Of a DNA stretch of 64,000 nt, positions 28,195-36,542 are shown in pieces; within the stretch, counting starts at the first letter, position 1, and each line of letters opens with the position of its first letter. The position numbers and the translations under genes were made by a program. The notes below the pieces were generated by a model. The model had not been told where the DNA came from. It saw only the letters and a program-made list of their open reading frames with translations, and did not search any database. This DNA comes from JBNNGK01 sp050268245 (GTDB lineage: Bacteria > Pseudomonadota > Gammaproteobacteria > Enterobacterales > Enterobacteriaceae). The stretch spans positions 21,595 to 85,594 of the forward strand of contig NZ_JBNNGK010000017.1 in assembly GCF_050268245.1 (NCBI RefSeq), in the 5' to 3' direction.

Positions 28195-28437
28195 ATGGAA
28201 AAACGCTTTATTCAAGCCCACCGTGAGGCACGTTGGGCTCTAGGGCTCACGCTACTTTATGTGTTGGCCTGGTCGCTAGCGGCCTATCTGCCGGACAACG
28301 ACATCGGCATCACCGGTCTGCCGCACTGGTTTGAGATGGCCTGCCTGTTGGTACCACTGGTGTTCATTATTTTATGCTGGTTGATGGTGCGCGGCGTGTT
28401 CCGCGACATCCCACTGGAGGACAGCGATGCAAACTGA
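28195..28437 (+). CDS. yhdT: DUF997 inner-membrane protein YhdT
   Basis: An 80-residue protein with two predicted helices (about 14-34 and 47-68), matching E. coli YhdT. It overlaps panF by 11 bases, an arrangement kept across enterobacteria. This hints that it is a small partner of the PanF symporter, but its function is not known. ATG at 28195 is used because it begins the conserved N-terminus (RFIQAHREARWALG); an ATG four codons upstream also exists. Confidence 0.9.
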   Translation: MEKRFIQAHREARWALGLTLLYVLAWSLAAYLPDNDIGITGLPHWFEMACLLVPLVFIILCWLMVRGVFRDIPLEDSDAN

Positions 28438-29872
28438 AGTGATTGTGCCGCTGATCGCCTATTTATTACTGGTGTTTGGGTTGTCAGCTTATGCCTACAG
28501 CCGCCGCCAGCGTGGTAACTTCCTCAACGAATATTTTCTCGGCAGTCGTTCCATGGGCGGTTTCGTGTTGGCAATGACGCTAACCGCCACCTACATTAGC
28601 GCCAGCTCTTTCATCGGTGGGCCCGGTGCTGCCTATAAATATGGGCTAGGTTGGGTACTGCTGGCGATGATTCAGTTACCTGCGGTATGGCTGTCGCTTG
28701 GCGTACTGGGCAAAAAATTTGCCATTTTGGCGCGGCGCTATAATGCCATTACCCTAAACGATATGCTGTTTGCGCGTTATCGAAGCCGCTTGTTAGTTTG
28801 GCTCGCCAGTCTGAGCCTATTGGTGGCGTTTATCGGTGCCATGACGGTACAATTTATTGGCGGAGCCCGCCTATTAGAAACCGCAGCGGGTATTCCTTAT
28901 AACACCGGGTTGCTGATTTTCGGCATCAGTATTGCGTTGTACACCGCCTTTGGTGGCTTCCGCGCCAGTGTGCTAAATGACGCAATGCAAGGATTAGTGA
29001 TGTTGCTGGGCACCGTTTTACTGCTGGTAGCGGTAATTCATGCCGCCGGAGGGTTGCACAACGCAGTGGATACACTGCAACAGATCGATCCGTCACTGGT
29101 CTCACCACAGGGCGGCGAACAGGTGCTCACGCTGCCCTTTATGGCCTCTTTCTGGATCTTGGTCTGTTTCGGCGTCATTGGCCTACCCCACACCGCCGTG
29201 CGTTGTATTTCCTATAAAGACAGTAAAGCGGTGCATCGCGGCATTATTCTAGGCACCATTGTGGTCGCGTTGCTGATGTTCGGTATGCATCTGGCCGGCG
29301 CGTTGGGCCGCGCAGTGTTGCCCGATTTAAAAGTCCCCGATCAGGTGATCCCAACGCTGATGATCACTGTGCTACCGCCTTATGCTGCGGGTATCTTTTT
29401 GGCAGCACCGATGGCGGCCATCATGTCGACCATCAATGCCCAGCTACTACAATCTTCCGCCACGATCATTAAAGATCTGTACCTCGGTATCCGGCCGCAG
29501 CAGATACATAATGAGAAGATGATTAAACGCTTTTCCAGTCTGACGACGCTGATCCTGGGGTTACTGGTGCTCTTAGCGGCATGGCGACCACCGGAAATGA
29601 TCATTTGGTTGAATCTGCTGGCGTTTGGCGGCCTGGAGGCGGTGTTCCTGTGGCCGCTGGTACTCGGCCTGTATTGGGAGCGCGCCAATGCGCAGGGGGC
29701 GCTTAGCTCAATGGCGTCAGGTGCGGTATGCTATACGCTATTGGCCAGCCTCAACCTGCAACTGGCTGGGCTACACCCTATTGTGCCCGCGTTGCTGCTG
29801 AGCCTGCTGGCGTTTTACATCGGTAACGTCTTCGGCGAAAAACGTCGTTCGGCGTCATCTTTATCCTCTTGA
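28427..29872 (+). CDS. panF: sodium/pantothenate symporter PanF
   Basis: A 481-residue sodium:solute symporter with about 13 membrane helices, including the family segment TATYISASSFIGGPGAAYKYGLGW split over residues 51-75. It imports pantothenate, the precursor of coenzyme A and of the acyl-carrier-protein arm. It overlaps yhdT by 11 bases and ends 11 bases before prmA, so yhdT-panF-prmA form one unit. Confidence 0.96.
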   Translation: MQTEVIVPLIAYLLLVFGLSAYAYSRRQRGNFLNEYFLGSRSMGGFVLAMTLTATYISASSFIGGPGAAYKYGLGWVLLAMIQLPAVWLSLGVLGKKFAILARRYNAITLNDMLFARYRSRLLVWLASLSLLVAFIGAMTVQFIGGARLLETAAGIPYNTGLLIFGISIALYTAFGGFRASVLNDAMQGLVMLLGTVLLLVAVIHAAGGLHNAVDTLQQIDPSLVSPQGGEQVLTLPFMASFWILVCFGVIGLPHTAVRCISYKDSKAVHRGIILGTIVVALLMFGMHLAGALGRAVLPDLKVPDQVIPTLMITVLPPYAAGIFLAAPMAAIMSTINAQLLQSSATIIKDLYLGIRPQQIHNEKMIKRFSSLTTLILGLLVLLAAWRPPEMIIWLNLLAFGGLEAVFLWPLVLGLYWERANAQGALSSMASGAVCYTLLASLNLQLAGLHPIVPALLLSLLAFYIGNVFGEKRRSASSLSS

Positions 29873-29883
29873 AGAGAATTGTT

Positions 29884-30765
29884 ATGCCTTGGATCCAACT
29901 TAAACTGAACACCACCGGCAGCCAAGCGGAAGACCTGAGCGATGCGCTGGTCGAAAGCGGCGCGGTCTCAGTGACCTTTCAGGACACTCACGACAACCCG
30001 GTGTTTGAACCACTGCCCGGCGAAACTCTACTGTGGGGCGATACCGATGTTATCGGCCTTTACGATGCAGAAACCGATATGGCGGAAGTCGTGAAACTAC
30101 TGGCGCTGCACCCTCTGCTGGGCAATGATTTCCGCCATAAAATCGAGCAGTTGGAAGACAAAGACTGGGAACGCGAGTGGATGGATAACTTCCACCCAAT
30201 GCGTTTTGGCGAACGTTTGTGGATCTGCCCAAGCTGGCGCGACGTACCGGATGCCAATGCAGTTAACGTAATGCTGGATCCGGGGTTGGCGTTTGGCACC
30301 GGTACCCATCCAACCACCGCACTGTGCCTGCAATGGCTTGACGGGCTCGATTTGGCAGGCAAAACCGTGATCGATTTCGGCTGCGGTTCCGGCATTCTAG
30401 CCATTGCGGCGCTGAAGCTCGGTGCCGCACGCGCTATCGGCATTGACATCGATCCCCAGGCTATTCAAGCCAGCCGTGACAACGCGCAACGTAACGGCGT
30501 TTCAGAGCGTCTGGAGCTTTACCTGCCAAAAGACCAGCCAGCCGATCTGCTGGCCGATGTCGTCGTCGCAAACATTTTAGCAGGCCCGCTGCGTGAGCTG
30601 GCACCTTTGATCGGTTGTCTGCCGAAATCGGGCGGCTACCTTGGCCTTTCTGGCATATTGGCAACCCAGGCCAGCAGCGTAGCGGAAGCCTATCAGGATA
30701 AATTCGTGCTTGATCCCGTTGCGGAACGCGAAGACTGGTGTCGTATCACCGGCCAACGCAAATAA
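29884..30765 (+). CDS. prmA: ribosomal protein L11 methyltransferase
   Basis: A 293-residue PrmA. The N-terminal L11-recognition domain (about 1-55) is followed by the SAM-dependent methyltransferase domain, with motif I VIDFGCGSGILAIAALKLGA and the NPPF-like catalytic block read here as VVANILAGPL. It trimethylates several amino groups of L11. ATG at 29884 is preferred (MPWIQLKLN). It is the last gene of the yhdT-panF-prmA unit. Confidence 0.96.
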   Translation: MPWIQLKLNTTGSQAEDLSDALVESGAVSVTFQDTHDNPVFEPLPGETLLWGDTDVIGLYDAETDMAEVVKLLALHPLLGNDFRHKIEQLEDKDWEREWMDNFHPMRFGERLWICPSWRDVPDANAVNVMLDPGLAFGTGTHPTTALCLQWLDGLDLAGKTVIDFGCGSGILAIAALKLGAARAIGIDIDPQAIQASRDNAQRNGVSERLELYLPKDQPADLLADVVVANILAGPLRELAPLIGCLPKSGGYLGLSGILATQASSVAEAYQDKFVLDPVAEREDWCRITGQRK

Positions 30766-30785
30766 TTACACTTTTCCGCCAAAAT

Positions 30786-30830
30786 AAAAAACCATCGTAA
30801 TTTTAAATAGTTATGATGGTTTTTATTTCT
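30786..30830 (+). terminator. terminator after prmA
   Basis: AAAAACCATC pairs with GATGGTTTTT (30786-30795 with 30815-30824) around an AT-rich loop, followed by ATTTC. It begins 20 bases after prmA. Confidence 0.75.
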
Positions 30831-31060
30831 TGTCCAGTATTTTCTTATTTTTCCAGTCTAACGCTAAGCGTATCCTCGCACCGAAAAAACTGCACCACTG
30901 TTGCAAACTGCTGACAAAGTTGTCGCACGCTACGGATGTAAGGAATTCCTGCCACGTAACCATTGGGTTAGCGCGTTGCGGATCTATTTTCTATACGTAT
31001 TCAGTACCACACTCACTTTGCTATCAGTCTGGTATTTTGTCGTTTTTAAAGGGATTGGAA

Positions 31061-31795
31061 ATGAAAAACACACTACTGATTGCCGCTATATTGGCGAGCG
31101 GCTTCTCTGCCCACGCAGCGCAACATACGCATTGGAGTTACGAGGGCAAAGATGGCCCGGATCGTTGGGGCAAACTGACTCAGGATTTCTCACTGTGTGA
31201 CACTGGTAAAAACCAGTCACCGGTCAATATTCAAAACGCATTGAAAACTCACCACGGTAAGCTGGAACTGGTTTTCCATCCCAGTAAGCAGCGCATCGTC
31301 AATAACGGCCATACCATTCAAGTCAACGTCGACGCGGGTAATACGCTAGTGATGGATGGCAACACCTTTACGCTGCAACAATTCCACTTTCATTCCCCCA
31401 GCGAAAATGAGATAGACGGCGAACACTTCCCGTTAGAGGCGCATTTTGTCTATAAGGACAGCGCTGGCGCTTTAGCGGTATTGGCTTTGATGTTCAATCA
31501 AGGCACGGCTAATGCTCAGTTGGCACAGGCTTGGCAGCAAATGCCTACACATATCGGCGAGTCTGCTGACCTGTTTACGCCAATCGACATAAAAACCTTA
31601 TTGCCTAGCGCATTCAACTATTATCGCTTTAGTGGTTCACTGACAACGCCACCCTGCACTGAGGGCGTCAGTTGGCTGGTACTGGATAAACCGGTTACCG
31701 CCTCTGCTGAACAAGTGAGTCAGTTCAGCACGGTGATCCATCACACGAATAACCGTCCTGTGCAGCCACTGAATGGCCGTATCATTATCGATTAA
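31061..31795 (+). CDS. cah: periplasmic alpha-class carbonic anhydrase
   Basis: A 244-residue protein with a Sec signal peptide cleaved near Ala20. The alpha-carbonic anhydrase fold is marked by zinc ligands His109 and His111 (QFHFHSP) and His128 (EAHFVY), plus Cys46 and the Cys in TTPPCTEGVSW, which can form the usual disulfide. It interconverts CO2 and bicarbonate in the periplasm. It lies between prmA and dusB; to my knowledge E. coli K-12 lacks a gene here, so this is a lineage-specific addition. The start at 31061 follows a GGGATTGG ribosome site. Confidence 0.93.
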   Translation: MKNTLLIAAILASGFSAHAAQHTHWSYEGKDGPDRWGKLTQDFSLCDTGKNQSPVNIQNALKTHHGKLELVFHPSKQRIVNNGHTIQVNVDAGNTLVMDGNTFTLQQFHFHSPSENEIDGEHFPLEAHFVYKDSAGALAVLALMFNQGTANAQLAQAWQQMPTHIGESADLFTPIDIKTLLPSAFNYYRFSGSLTTPPCTEGVSWLVLDKPVTASAEQVSQFSTVIHHTNNRPVQPLNGRIIID

Positions 31796-32101
31796 GGGTT
31801 GGGCATTGTCGTGTTTAGCGACATAGAGGGGCCGCTGAGTCCCTCCCCTTCCCCCTACTGATAAAATGGTTTTTCCGTAACCAAGTCAATGCATTACCCT
31901 GATAAATGCCGTCAATTCCCGTCGCTCTCGGCTTAAATGCCCATCATTTGCAGATAATATTCTGTTGTTTTGCGATTATTTACCTGCATACAAAATAAGC
32001 ACATTTGGTCAAGTCTTTGTTAAATATATATAATATTTTCAGCTCTCGCTGTGAACAGCATTTTCATTGATCAACTGCATCAAATCGGTCAAAGTTTGGC
32101 C

Positions 32102-32130
32102 TTTCATCTCGACGCAAAAATGCGTAATAT
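32102..32130 (+). promoter_or_regulatory. dusB-fis growth-phase promoter
   Basis: A -35 (TTTCAT, 32102-32107) and a -10 (TAATAT, 32125-32130) are 17 bases apart, followed by a GC-rich discriminator (ACGCGCCC). Position and sequence match the E. coli fis promoter region, including the GTATGGTCAATC segment just downstream. An A/T tract lies at 32022-32040. In E. coli this promoter is stringently controlled, growth-rate dependent and repressed by Fis. Confidence 0.75.
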
Positions 32131-32168
32131 ACGCGCCCTTGCGGACACAGTATGGTCAATCTTTGTCT

Positions 32169-33134
32169 ATGCGCATTGGACACCACCAGTTAACAAATTG
32201 CTTGATTGCGGCCCCGATGGCCGGGATCACCGATCGCCCGTTCAGAACCTTGTGTCATGCAATGGGGGCTGGGATGGCTGTATCCGAAATGCTCTCCTCC
32301 AATCCGGAGGTATGGCGAACGGATAAGTCGCGTCTGCGCATGGTTCATAGCGATGAACCTGGGATTCGCTCCGTGCAAATTGCCGGATGCGACCCGGATG
32401 ATATGGCCGCCGCCGCCCGGATCAACGTGGCTAGCGGCGCACAGATCATCGACATCAATATGGGTTGCCCGGCTAAAAAAGTGAACCGGAAGCTTGCAGG
32501 GTCTGCTTTATTGCAGTACCCGGATCTGGTTAAACAGATCCTCCACGCGGTCGTTAATGCCGTGGATGTGCCGGTAACGCTGAAAATCCGTACCGGCTGG
32601 GCGCCAGAACACCGTAACTGTGTAGAGATTGCCCAATTGGCCGAAGACTGTGGTATTCAGGCTTTGACGATTCATGGCCGAACCCGTGCCTGCCTGTTCA
32701 ACGGCGACGCGGAGTACGACAGCATTCGGGCAGTTAAGCAGAACGTTTCCATTCCGATTATCGCGAATGGCGACATTACTGACCCGCATAAAGCCAGAGC
32801 AGTGCTCGACTACACTGGGGCTGATGCCCTGATGATAGGCCGCGCTGCTCAGGGGAGACCCTGGATCTTCCGGGAAATCCAGCATTATCTGGACACTGGG
32901 GAGTTGCTGCCACCGCTGCCGCTTGGCGAAGTGAAGCGCTTGTTGATCGGGCATATTCGGGAATTGCACGGCTTTTACGGCCAAGGCAAGGGATTCCGAA
33001 TCGCTCGTAAACACGTCTCTTGGTATCTTCAAGAGCACGCCCCAAATGACCAGTTTCGGCGCACATTCAACGCCATAGAGGATGCCAGCGAACAGCTGGA
33101 GGCGTTGGAGGCATATTTCGAAAATCTTGCGTAA
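32169..33134 (+). CDS. dusB: tRNA-dihydrouridine synthase B
   Basis: A 321-residue FMN-dependent dihydrouridine synthase. It has the N-terminal LIAAPMAGITDRPFR segment and the catalytic Cys in NMGCPAKKV near residue 100, then the helical RNA-binding tail. DusB reduces U17 of tRNA. ATG at 32169 gives the E. coli length and start; longer upstream ORF sequence is promoter DNA. It is co-transcribed with fis, 21 bases downstream. Confidence 0.96.
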   Translation: MRIGHHQLTNCLIAAPMAGITDRPFRTLCHAMGAGMAVSEMLSSNPEVWRTDKSRLRMVHSDEPGIRSVQIAGCDPDDMAAAARINVASGAQIIDINMGCPAKKVNRKLAGSALLQYPDLVKQILHAVVNAVDVPVTLKIRTGWAPEHRNCVEIAQLAEDCGIQALTIHGRTRACLFNGDAEYDSIRAVKQNVSIPIIANGDITDPHKARAVLDYTGADALMIGRAAQGRPWIFREIQHYLDTGELLPPLPLGEVKRLLIGHIRELHGFYGQGKGFRIARKHVSWYLQEHAPNDQFRRTFNAIEDASEQLEALEAYFENLA

Positions 33135-33155
33135 CAAAAAAGAGCTGACAGAACT

Positions 33156-33452
33156 ATGTTCGAACAACGCGTAAATTCTGACGTACTGACCGTTTCAACC
33201 GTGAACTCACAGGATCAAGTGACTCAAAAGCCTCTGCGTGACTCGGTTAAGCAAGCACTGAAGAACTATTTTGCTCAATTGAATGGTCAAGACGTTAACG
33301 ACCTGTATGAGCTGGTATTGGCTGAAGTTGAACAGCCACTGTTGGACATGGTGATGCAATACACCCGTGGCAACCAGACCCGTGCAGCCCTGATGATGGG
33401 CATCAACCGCGGTACCCTGCGTAAGAAATTGAAAAAATACGGCATGAACTGA
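33156..33452 (+). CDS. fis: nucleoid protein Fis
   Basis: A 98-residue protein that agrees throughout with E. coli Fis as I recall it. The N-terminal beta-hairpin arms (about 10-26) that contact Hin/Gin recombinases and the C-terminal helix-turn-helix (about 74-95) are intact. It bends and organises DNA and activates rRNA promoters during rapid growth. It is second in the dusB-fis operon and is followed by a strong terminator. Confidence 0.98.
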
Positions 33453-33473
33453 TACTAGTCAGTTAACATGTTG

Positions 33474-33515
33474 AAAAAAGGCGCTTTATCTCATTTGATA
33501 AGCGCCTTTTTCTTT
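33474..33515 (+). terminator. terminator of dusB-fis
   Basis: GGCGCTTTATC (33480-33490) pairs with GATAAGCGCC (33497-33506) with one bulged T, followed by TTTTTCTTT. It lies 27 bases past the fis stop. Confidence 0.92.
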
Positions 33516-33604
33516 GCTGGTATTCATACTGCGGCATCTTCATCTCGGTTTGAATCAGACTATTCGTATGCCGCTCTGCTATCCACTCACGTAGGCTGTG
33601 GTAT

Positions 33605-33806
33605 ACTGTACATTCTTAGAGCCACTTCGGCTTGCCAACAGCCGTTCGTCCTCCGCCTGATTAGCACGCCAACCGCCCTTCGAATGTAAAGATTTAGTCA
33701 ATGATTAAACGATAATCTGATTAGGGTGTCTGAGTAATTGTATCGCTATCGAGTGGCCTCTTTATGCGTTACAGGTTTCTACCCCTAAACGCATAAATGA
33801 GTTGAT
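33605..33806 (+). promoter_or_regulatory. lpxP leader with start-proximal hairpin
   Basis: A -10-like TATACT preceded by TGG (extended -10) is at about 33602-33607. A long leader follows. TTTATGCGTT (33761-33770) pairs perfectly with AACGCATAAA (33788-33797), ending only 9 bases before the lpxP ATG. No good Shine-Dalgarno is visible between them. Lipid A palmitoleoyl transferase is cold-induced in E. coli, so temperature-sensitive folding is conceivable but unproven. Confidence 0.4.
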
Positions 33807-34727
33807 ATGAAGCGTCCGCAAAAATTCAAACGTACCTTGCTGCACCCCCGCTACTGGCTGACCTGGTTTGGCCTAGCGATACTTTTTCTCCTCGTCCAAC
33901 TCCCCTATCCCGTTCTGCACAAGCTGGGCGTATGGATGGGTCGTACTTCAATGCGTTTTCTAAAACGCCGTGTTTCCATCACCCGTCGTAATCTGGAACT
34001 GTGTTTCCCAGAAATGGACGAAGCTCAGCGTGAACGTAAAGTGATCGGTAACTTCGAATCCCTCGGCATGGGTCTGCTGGAAACCGGTATCGCGTGGTTT
34101 TGGTCTGATAAACGCGTTAAGCGCTGGTTCAATGTTTCAGGAATCAATCACCTGAAAATGGCACAACAGAACGAGCGTGGCGTATTGGTCATTGGCGTAC
34201 ACTTTATGTCGCTGGAGCTTGGCGGCCGGGCGATGGGCCTATGCCAACCGATGATGGCGATGTATCGCCCTCATAACAACAAAGCGATGGAGTGGGCACA
34301 AACCAAAGGCCGTATGCGCTCCAACAAAGCCATGCTGGATCGTAAAGATTTACGCGGCATGGTGCAGGCGTTAAAACGCGGGGAAGCAGTATGGTTTGCT
34401 CCCGATCAGGATTACGGCCCGCGCGGCAGCGTTTTTGCCCCGCTGTTCGCGGTCGATCAAGCCGCCACCACCAGCGGTACATTTATGCTGGCGCGTATGG
34501 CGAAACCGGCTCTGGTTCCGGTTGTCCTGATTCGCCGTGAAAACGGTAGCGGTTACGATCTACTGATCCAACCCGCGCTGGAAGATTACCCTATCGACGA
34601 TGAAATGGCCGCCGCTGCTTACATGAATAAAGTGGTGGAAAAAGAGATTATGCGTGCGCCAGAGCAATATATGTGGCTACACCGCCGCTTTAAGACTCGG
34701 CCGATAGGCGCCCCTTCACTCTATTAA
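33807..34727 (+). CDS. lpxP: lipid A late acyltransferase (LpxP type)
   Basis: A 306-residue inner-membrane acyltransferase of the HtrB/LpxL family. It has one N-terminal membrane helix (about 16-36) and the catalytic HxxxxE motif in HFMSLELG near residue 132. The segment MGLCQPMMAMYRPHNN follows E. coli LpxP more closely than LpxL, although the C-terminus (MNKVVEKEIMRAPEQYMWLHRRFKTRP) is shared. It adds a secondary acyl chain, palmitoleate or laurate, to Kdo2-lipid IVA. Assignment between LpxP and LpxL is by sequence only. Confidence 0.85.
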   Translation: MKRPQKFKRTLLHPRYWLTWFGLAILFLLVQLPYPVLHKLGVWMGRTSMRFLKRRVSITRRNLELCFPEMDEAQRERKVIGNFESLGMGLLETGIAWFWSDKRVKRWFNVSGINHLKMAQQNERGVLVIGVHFMSLELGGRAMGLCQPMMAMYRPHNNKAMEWAQTKGRMRSNKAMLDRKDLRGMVQALKRGEAVWFAPDQDYGPRGSVFAPLFAVDQAATTSGTFMLARMAKPALVPVVLIRRENGSGYDLLIQPALEDYPIDDEMAAAAYMNKVVEKEIMRAPEQYMWLHRRFKTRPIGAPSLY

Positions 34728-34864
34728 TACCGCCATTGTTGGGCACTGCATACGCAGCGCCCATAATGCTTCCCTCCGCCCCATCCTGCTAACCGTAGAA
34801 AAACTCAGCGCATTAACATTTAACTTTGGTGTAACATCATGCTTTCCCGAACAGGAAGATGGTG

Positions 34865-35557
34865 ATGAAAACTCAAATCCGTATTGCGCTGATCGGCGAC
34901 TACCGGCCACAGGCCATCGCCCATCAAGCCATTCCCGTCGCACTCGCCCTAGCCGCCTCGCACCTTGATGTTGATATTCAGACACAGTGGTTACCCACCA
35001 CAACACTTACTGATATTACAGTTCTCAATGAGTATCATGCTATTTGGGTGGTGCCCGGCAGCCCTTATCTGAACGACAGCGCCGTCTTTATGGCCATTCG
35101 CTACGCGCGTGAACAAAATGTTCCCTTTCTCGGTTCCTGCGGTGGGTTCCAATACGCAGTGGTGGAATATGCCCGTAATGTCATGGGTTGGCAGGACGCC
35201 AACCATGCGGAAACGGATAGCAGCGGGCGATTGGTCATTACGCCATTACGCTGCGCATTAGTGGAGGAAAGCGGAAGCATCGTTTTTCAATCGGGCACGC
35301 GCGTCGCGCAAGCTTACGGTAAGTTGGAAACACATGAAGCTTACCGGTGTCATTACGGCGTAAACCCGGAGTTTGTTGCCGCGCTGCAACAGTATCCTTT
35401 GGTGATTAGCGGCCATGATATGGAAGGCGACGTTCGCGCCGTGGAACTGCCAGACCACCGGTTTTATGTCGCAACGCTGTTCCAATCTGAACGTGCTGCG
35501 CTTACCGGACAACTTTCGCCACTGGTCGTCGCTCTGCTTAATGCTGCACGCGGCTAA
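34865..35557 (+). CDS. CTP-synthase C-terminal-like amidotransferase with altered triad
   Basis: A 230-residue class I glutamine-amidotransferase-like protein resembling the C-terminal half of PyrG: FLGSCGGFQYAVVEYARNVMG aligns over 88-108, with the nucleophile Cys92. At the place of the catalytic His (PyrG CQFHPE) it has TLFQSE, so His is replaced by Gln207 while Glu209 is kept. No synthetase domain is present. Function is unknown; a true glutaminase looks doubtful. ATG at 34865 is preferred because the GGAAG site is properly spaced from it. A LysR regulator follows 28 bases downstream. Confidence 0.75.
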   Translation: MKTQIRIALIGDYRPQAIAHQAIPVALALAASHLDVDIQTQWLPTTTLTDITVLNEYHAIWVVPGSPYLNDSAVFMAIRYAREQNVPFLGSCGGFQYAVVEYARNVMGWQDANHAETDSSGRLVITPLRCALVEESGSIVFQSGTRVAQAYGKLETHEAYRCHYGVNPEFVAALQQYPLVISGHDMEGDVRAVELPDHRFYVATLFQSERAALTGQLSPLVVALLNAARG

Positions 35558-35585
35558 GTGCCACAACGCCTGGGAGATTATCATC

Positions 35586-36473
35586 GTGGATGTTCGTACT
35601 CTGCGCTACTTTGTCGAAGTCGTACGCCAACAAAGTTTTACCCGCGCGGCAGAGAAACTGTTTGTCACCCAGCCGACCATCAGCAAAATGCTGCGCCATT
35701 TAGAAGATGAGTTAGAGTGTACCCTGCTCATTCGCGAAGGACGTAAGCTACGGCTAACCGACAGCGGTCAGGCAGTCTATCAGCGCGGCATCGCCATTCT
35801 GGATGAATTCCGCCAGCTTGAAGCGGAATTGGAAGACATCAGTTCAGTGAAAAAAGGCGTCCTGCGTTTGGGGATCCCGCCGATGGTGGGCCGACAAATC
35901 GCTGCACTGCTGCGCCAGTTTCGCCAGACTTATCCCCGTATTGAACTTAACATCTCAGAATTAGGCGGCCTCGCCGGCGAGCAAGCGGTGCTAGCCGGTG
36001 AACTGGATTTAGCGATGACGGTGTACTCACCCAGCAGCGAGCAACCTCTCACCTTTCTGCCACTGCTAGGTCATCCTATGTGCGTCGTCGCACCGCGCAC
36101 TCAACCATGGCTGCACCGTACCCGCGTTGACATCAAGGAACTCGCTGACTGGCCAATCCTGATTTATAACGAAGACTTCGCCCTGTATAAAATGTTGATG
36201 GCCGCATTTCGCCAAGCCGGGATCGAACCGAAAATCGCGGTACGCAGTGGCCAATGGGACTTTTTAGCTTCGATGGTGCAAGCCGGCGTCGGCATTGCCA
36301 TGTTACCGGAGCCGGTCTGCCAATGGCTGGATAAAGAAAACCTGATCTGCTTGCCGCTGGAGCCGAGAATGGAGTGGAAAGTCGGTCTGATCTGGCGTCA
36401 GAACAGTTATCTCTCTCACAGCGCCCAGGCTTGGATCGCCTGTTGCCGCGATTTTTGGCCATTATTGAAATGA
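35586..36473 (+). CDS. LysR-family regulator (CidR/YwbI-like)
   Basis: A 295-residue LysR regulator with the N-terminal winged helix (MDVRTLRYFVEVVRQQSFTR split across residues 1-20; recognition helix TQPTISKML) and an effector domain at about 90-290. The N-terminus is of the CidR/YwbI/AlsR type that responds to weak acids. The target is unknown; the upstream amidotransferase-like gene and the convergent antiporter gene are candidates. The start is GTG at 35586, with GGGAG 12 bases upstream; it lies 28 bases after the previous gene. Confidence 0.85.
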   Translation: MDVRTLRYFVEVVRQQSFTRAAEKLFVTQPTISKMLRHLEDELECTLLIREGRKLRLTDSGQAVYQRGIAILDEFRQLEAELEDISSVKKGVLRLGIPPMVGRQIAALLRQFRQTYPRIELNISELGGLAGEQAVLAGELDLAMTVYSPSSEQPLTFLPLLGHPMCVVAPRTQPWLHRTRVDIKELADWPILIYNEDFALYKMLMAAFRQAGIEPKIAVRSGQWDFLASMVQAGVGIAMLPEPVCQWLDKENLICLPLEPRMEWKVGLIWRQNSYLSHSAQAWIACCRDFWPLLK

Positions 36474-36542
36474 GATTCACGGGCGCAGCCTGCTACGCCC
36501 GGATGACGACATCACTTCGGTTCTATGTGCCGCCCTTAAATC

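Noticed and set aside
33600..33625. A LexA-like box near the lpxP promoter (CTGTACATTCTTAGAG).
   Set aside because: The right half lacks CAG, so it does not fit the operator.
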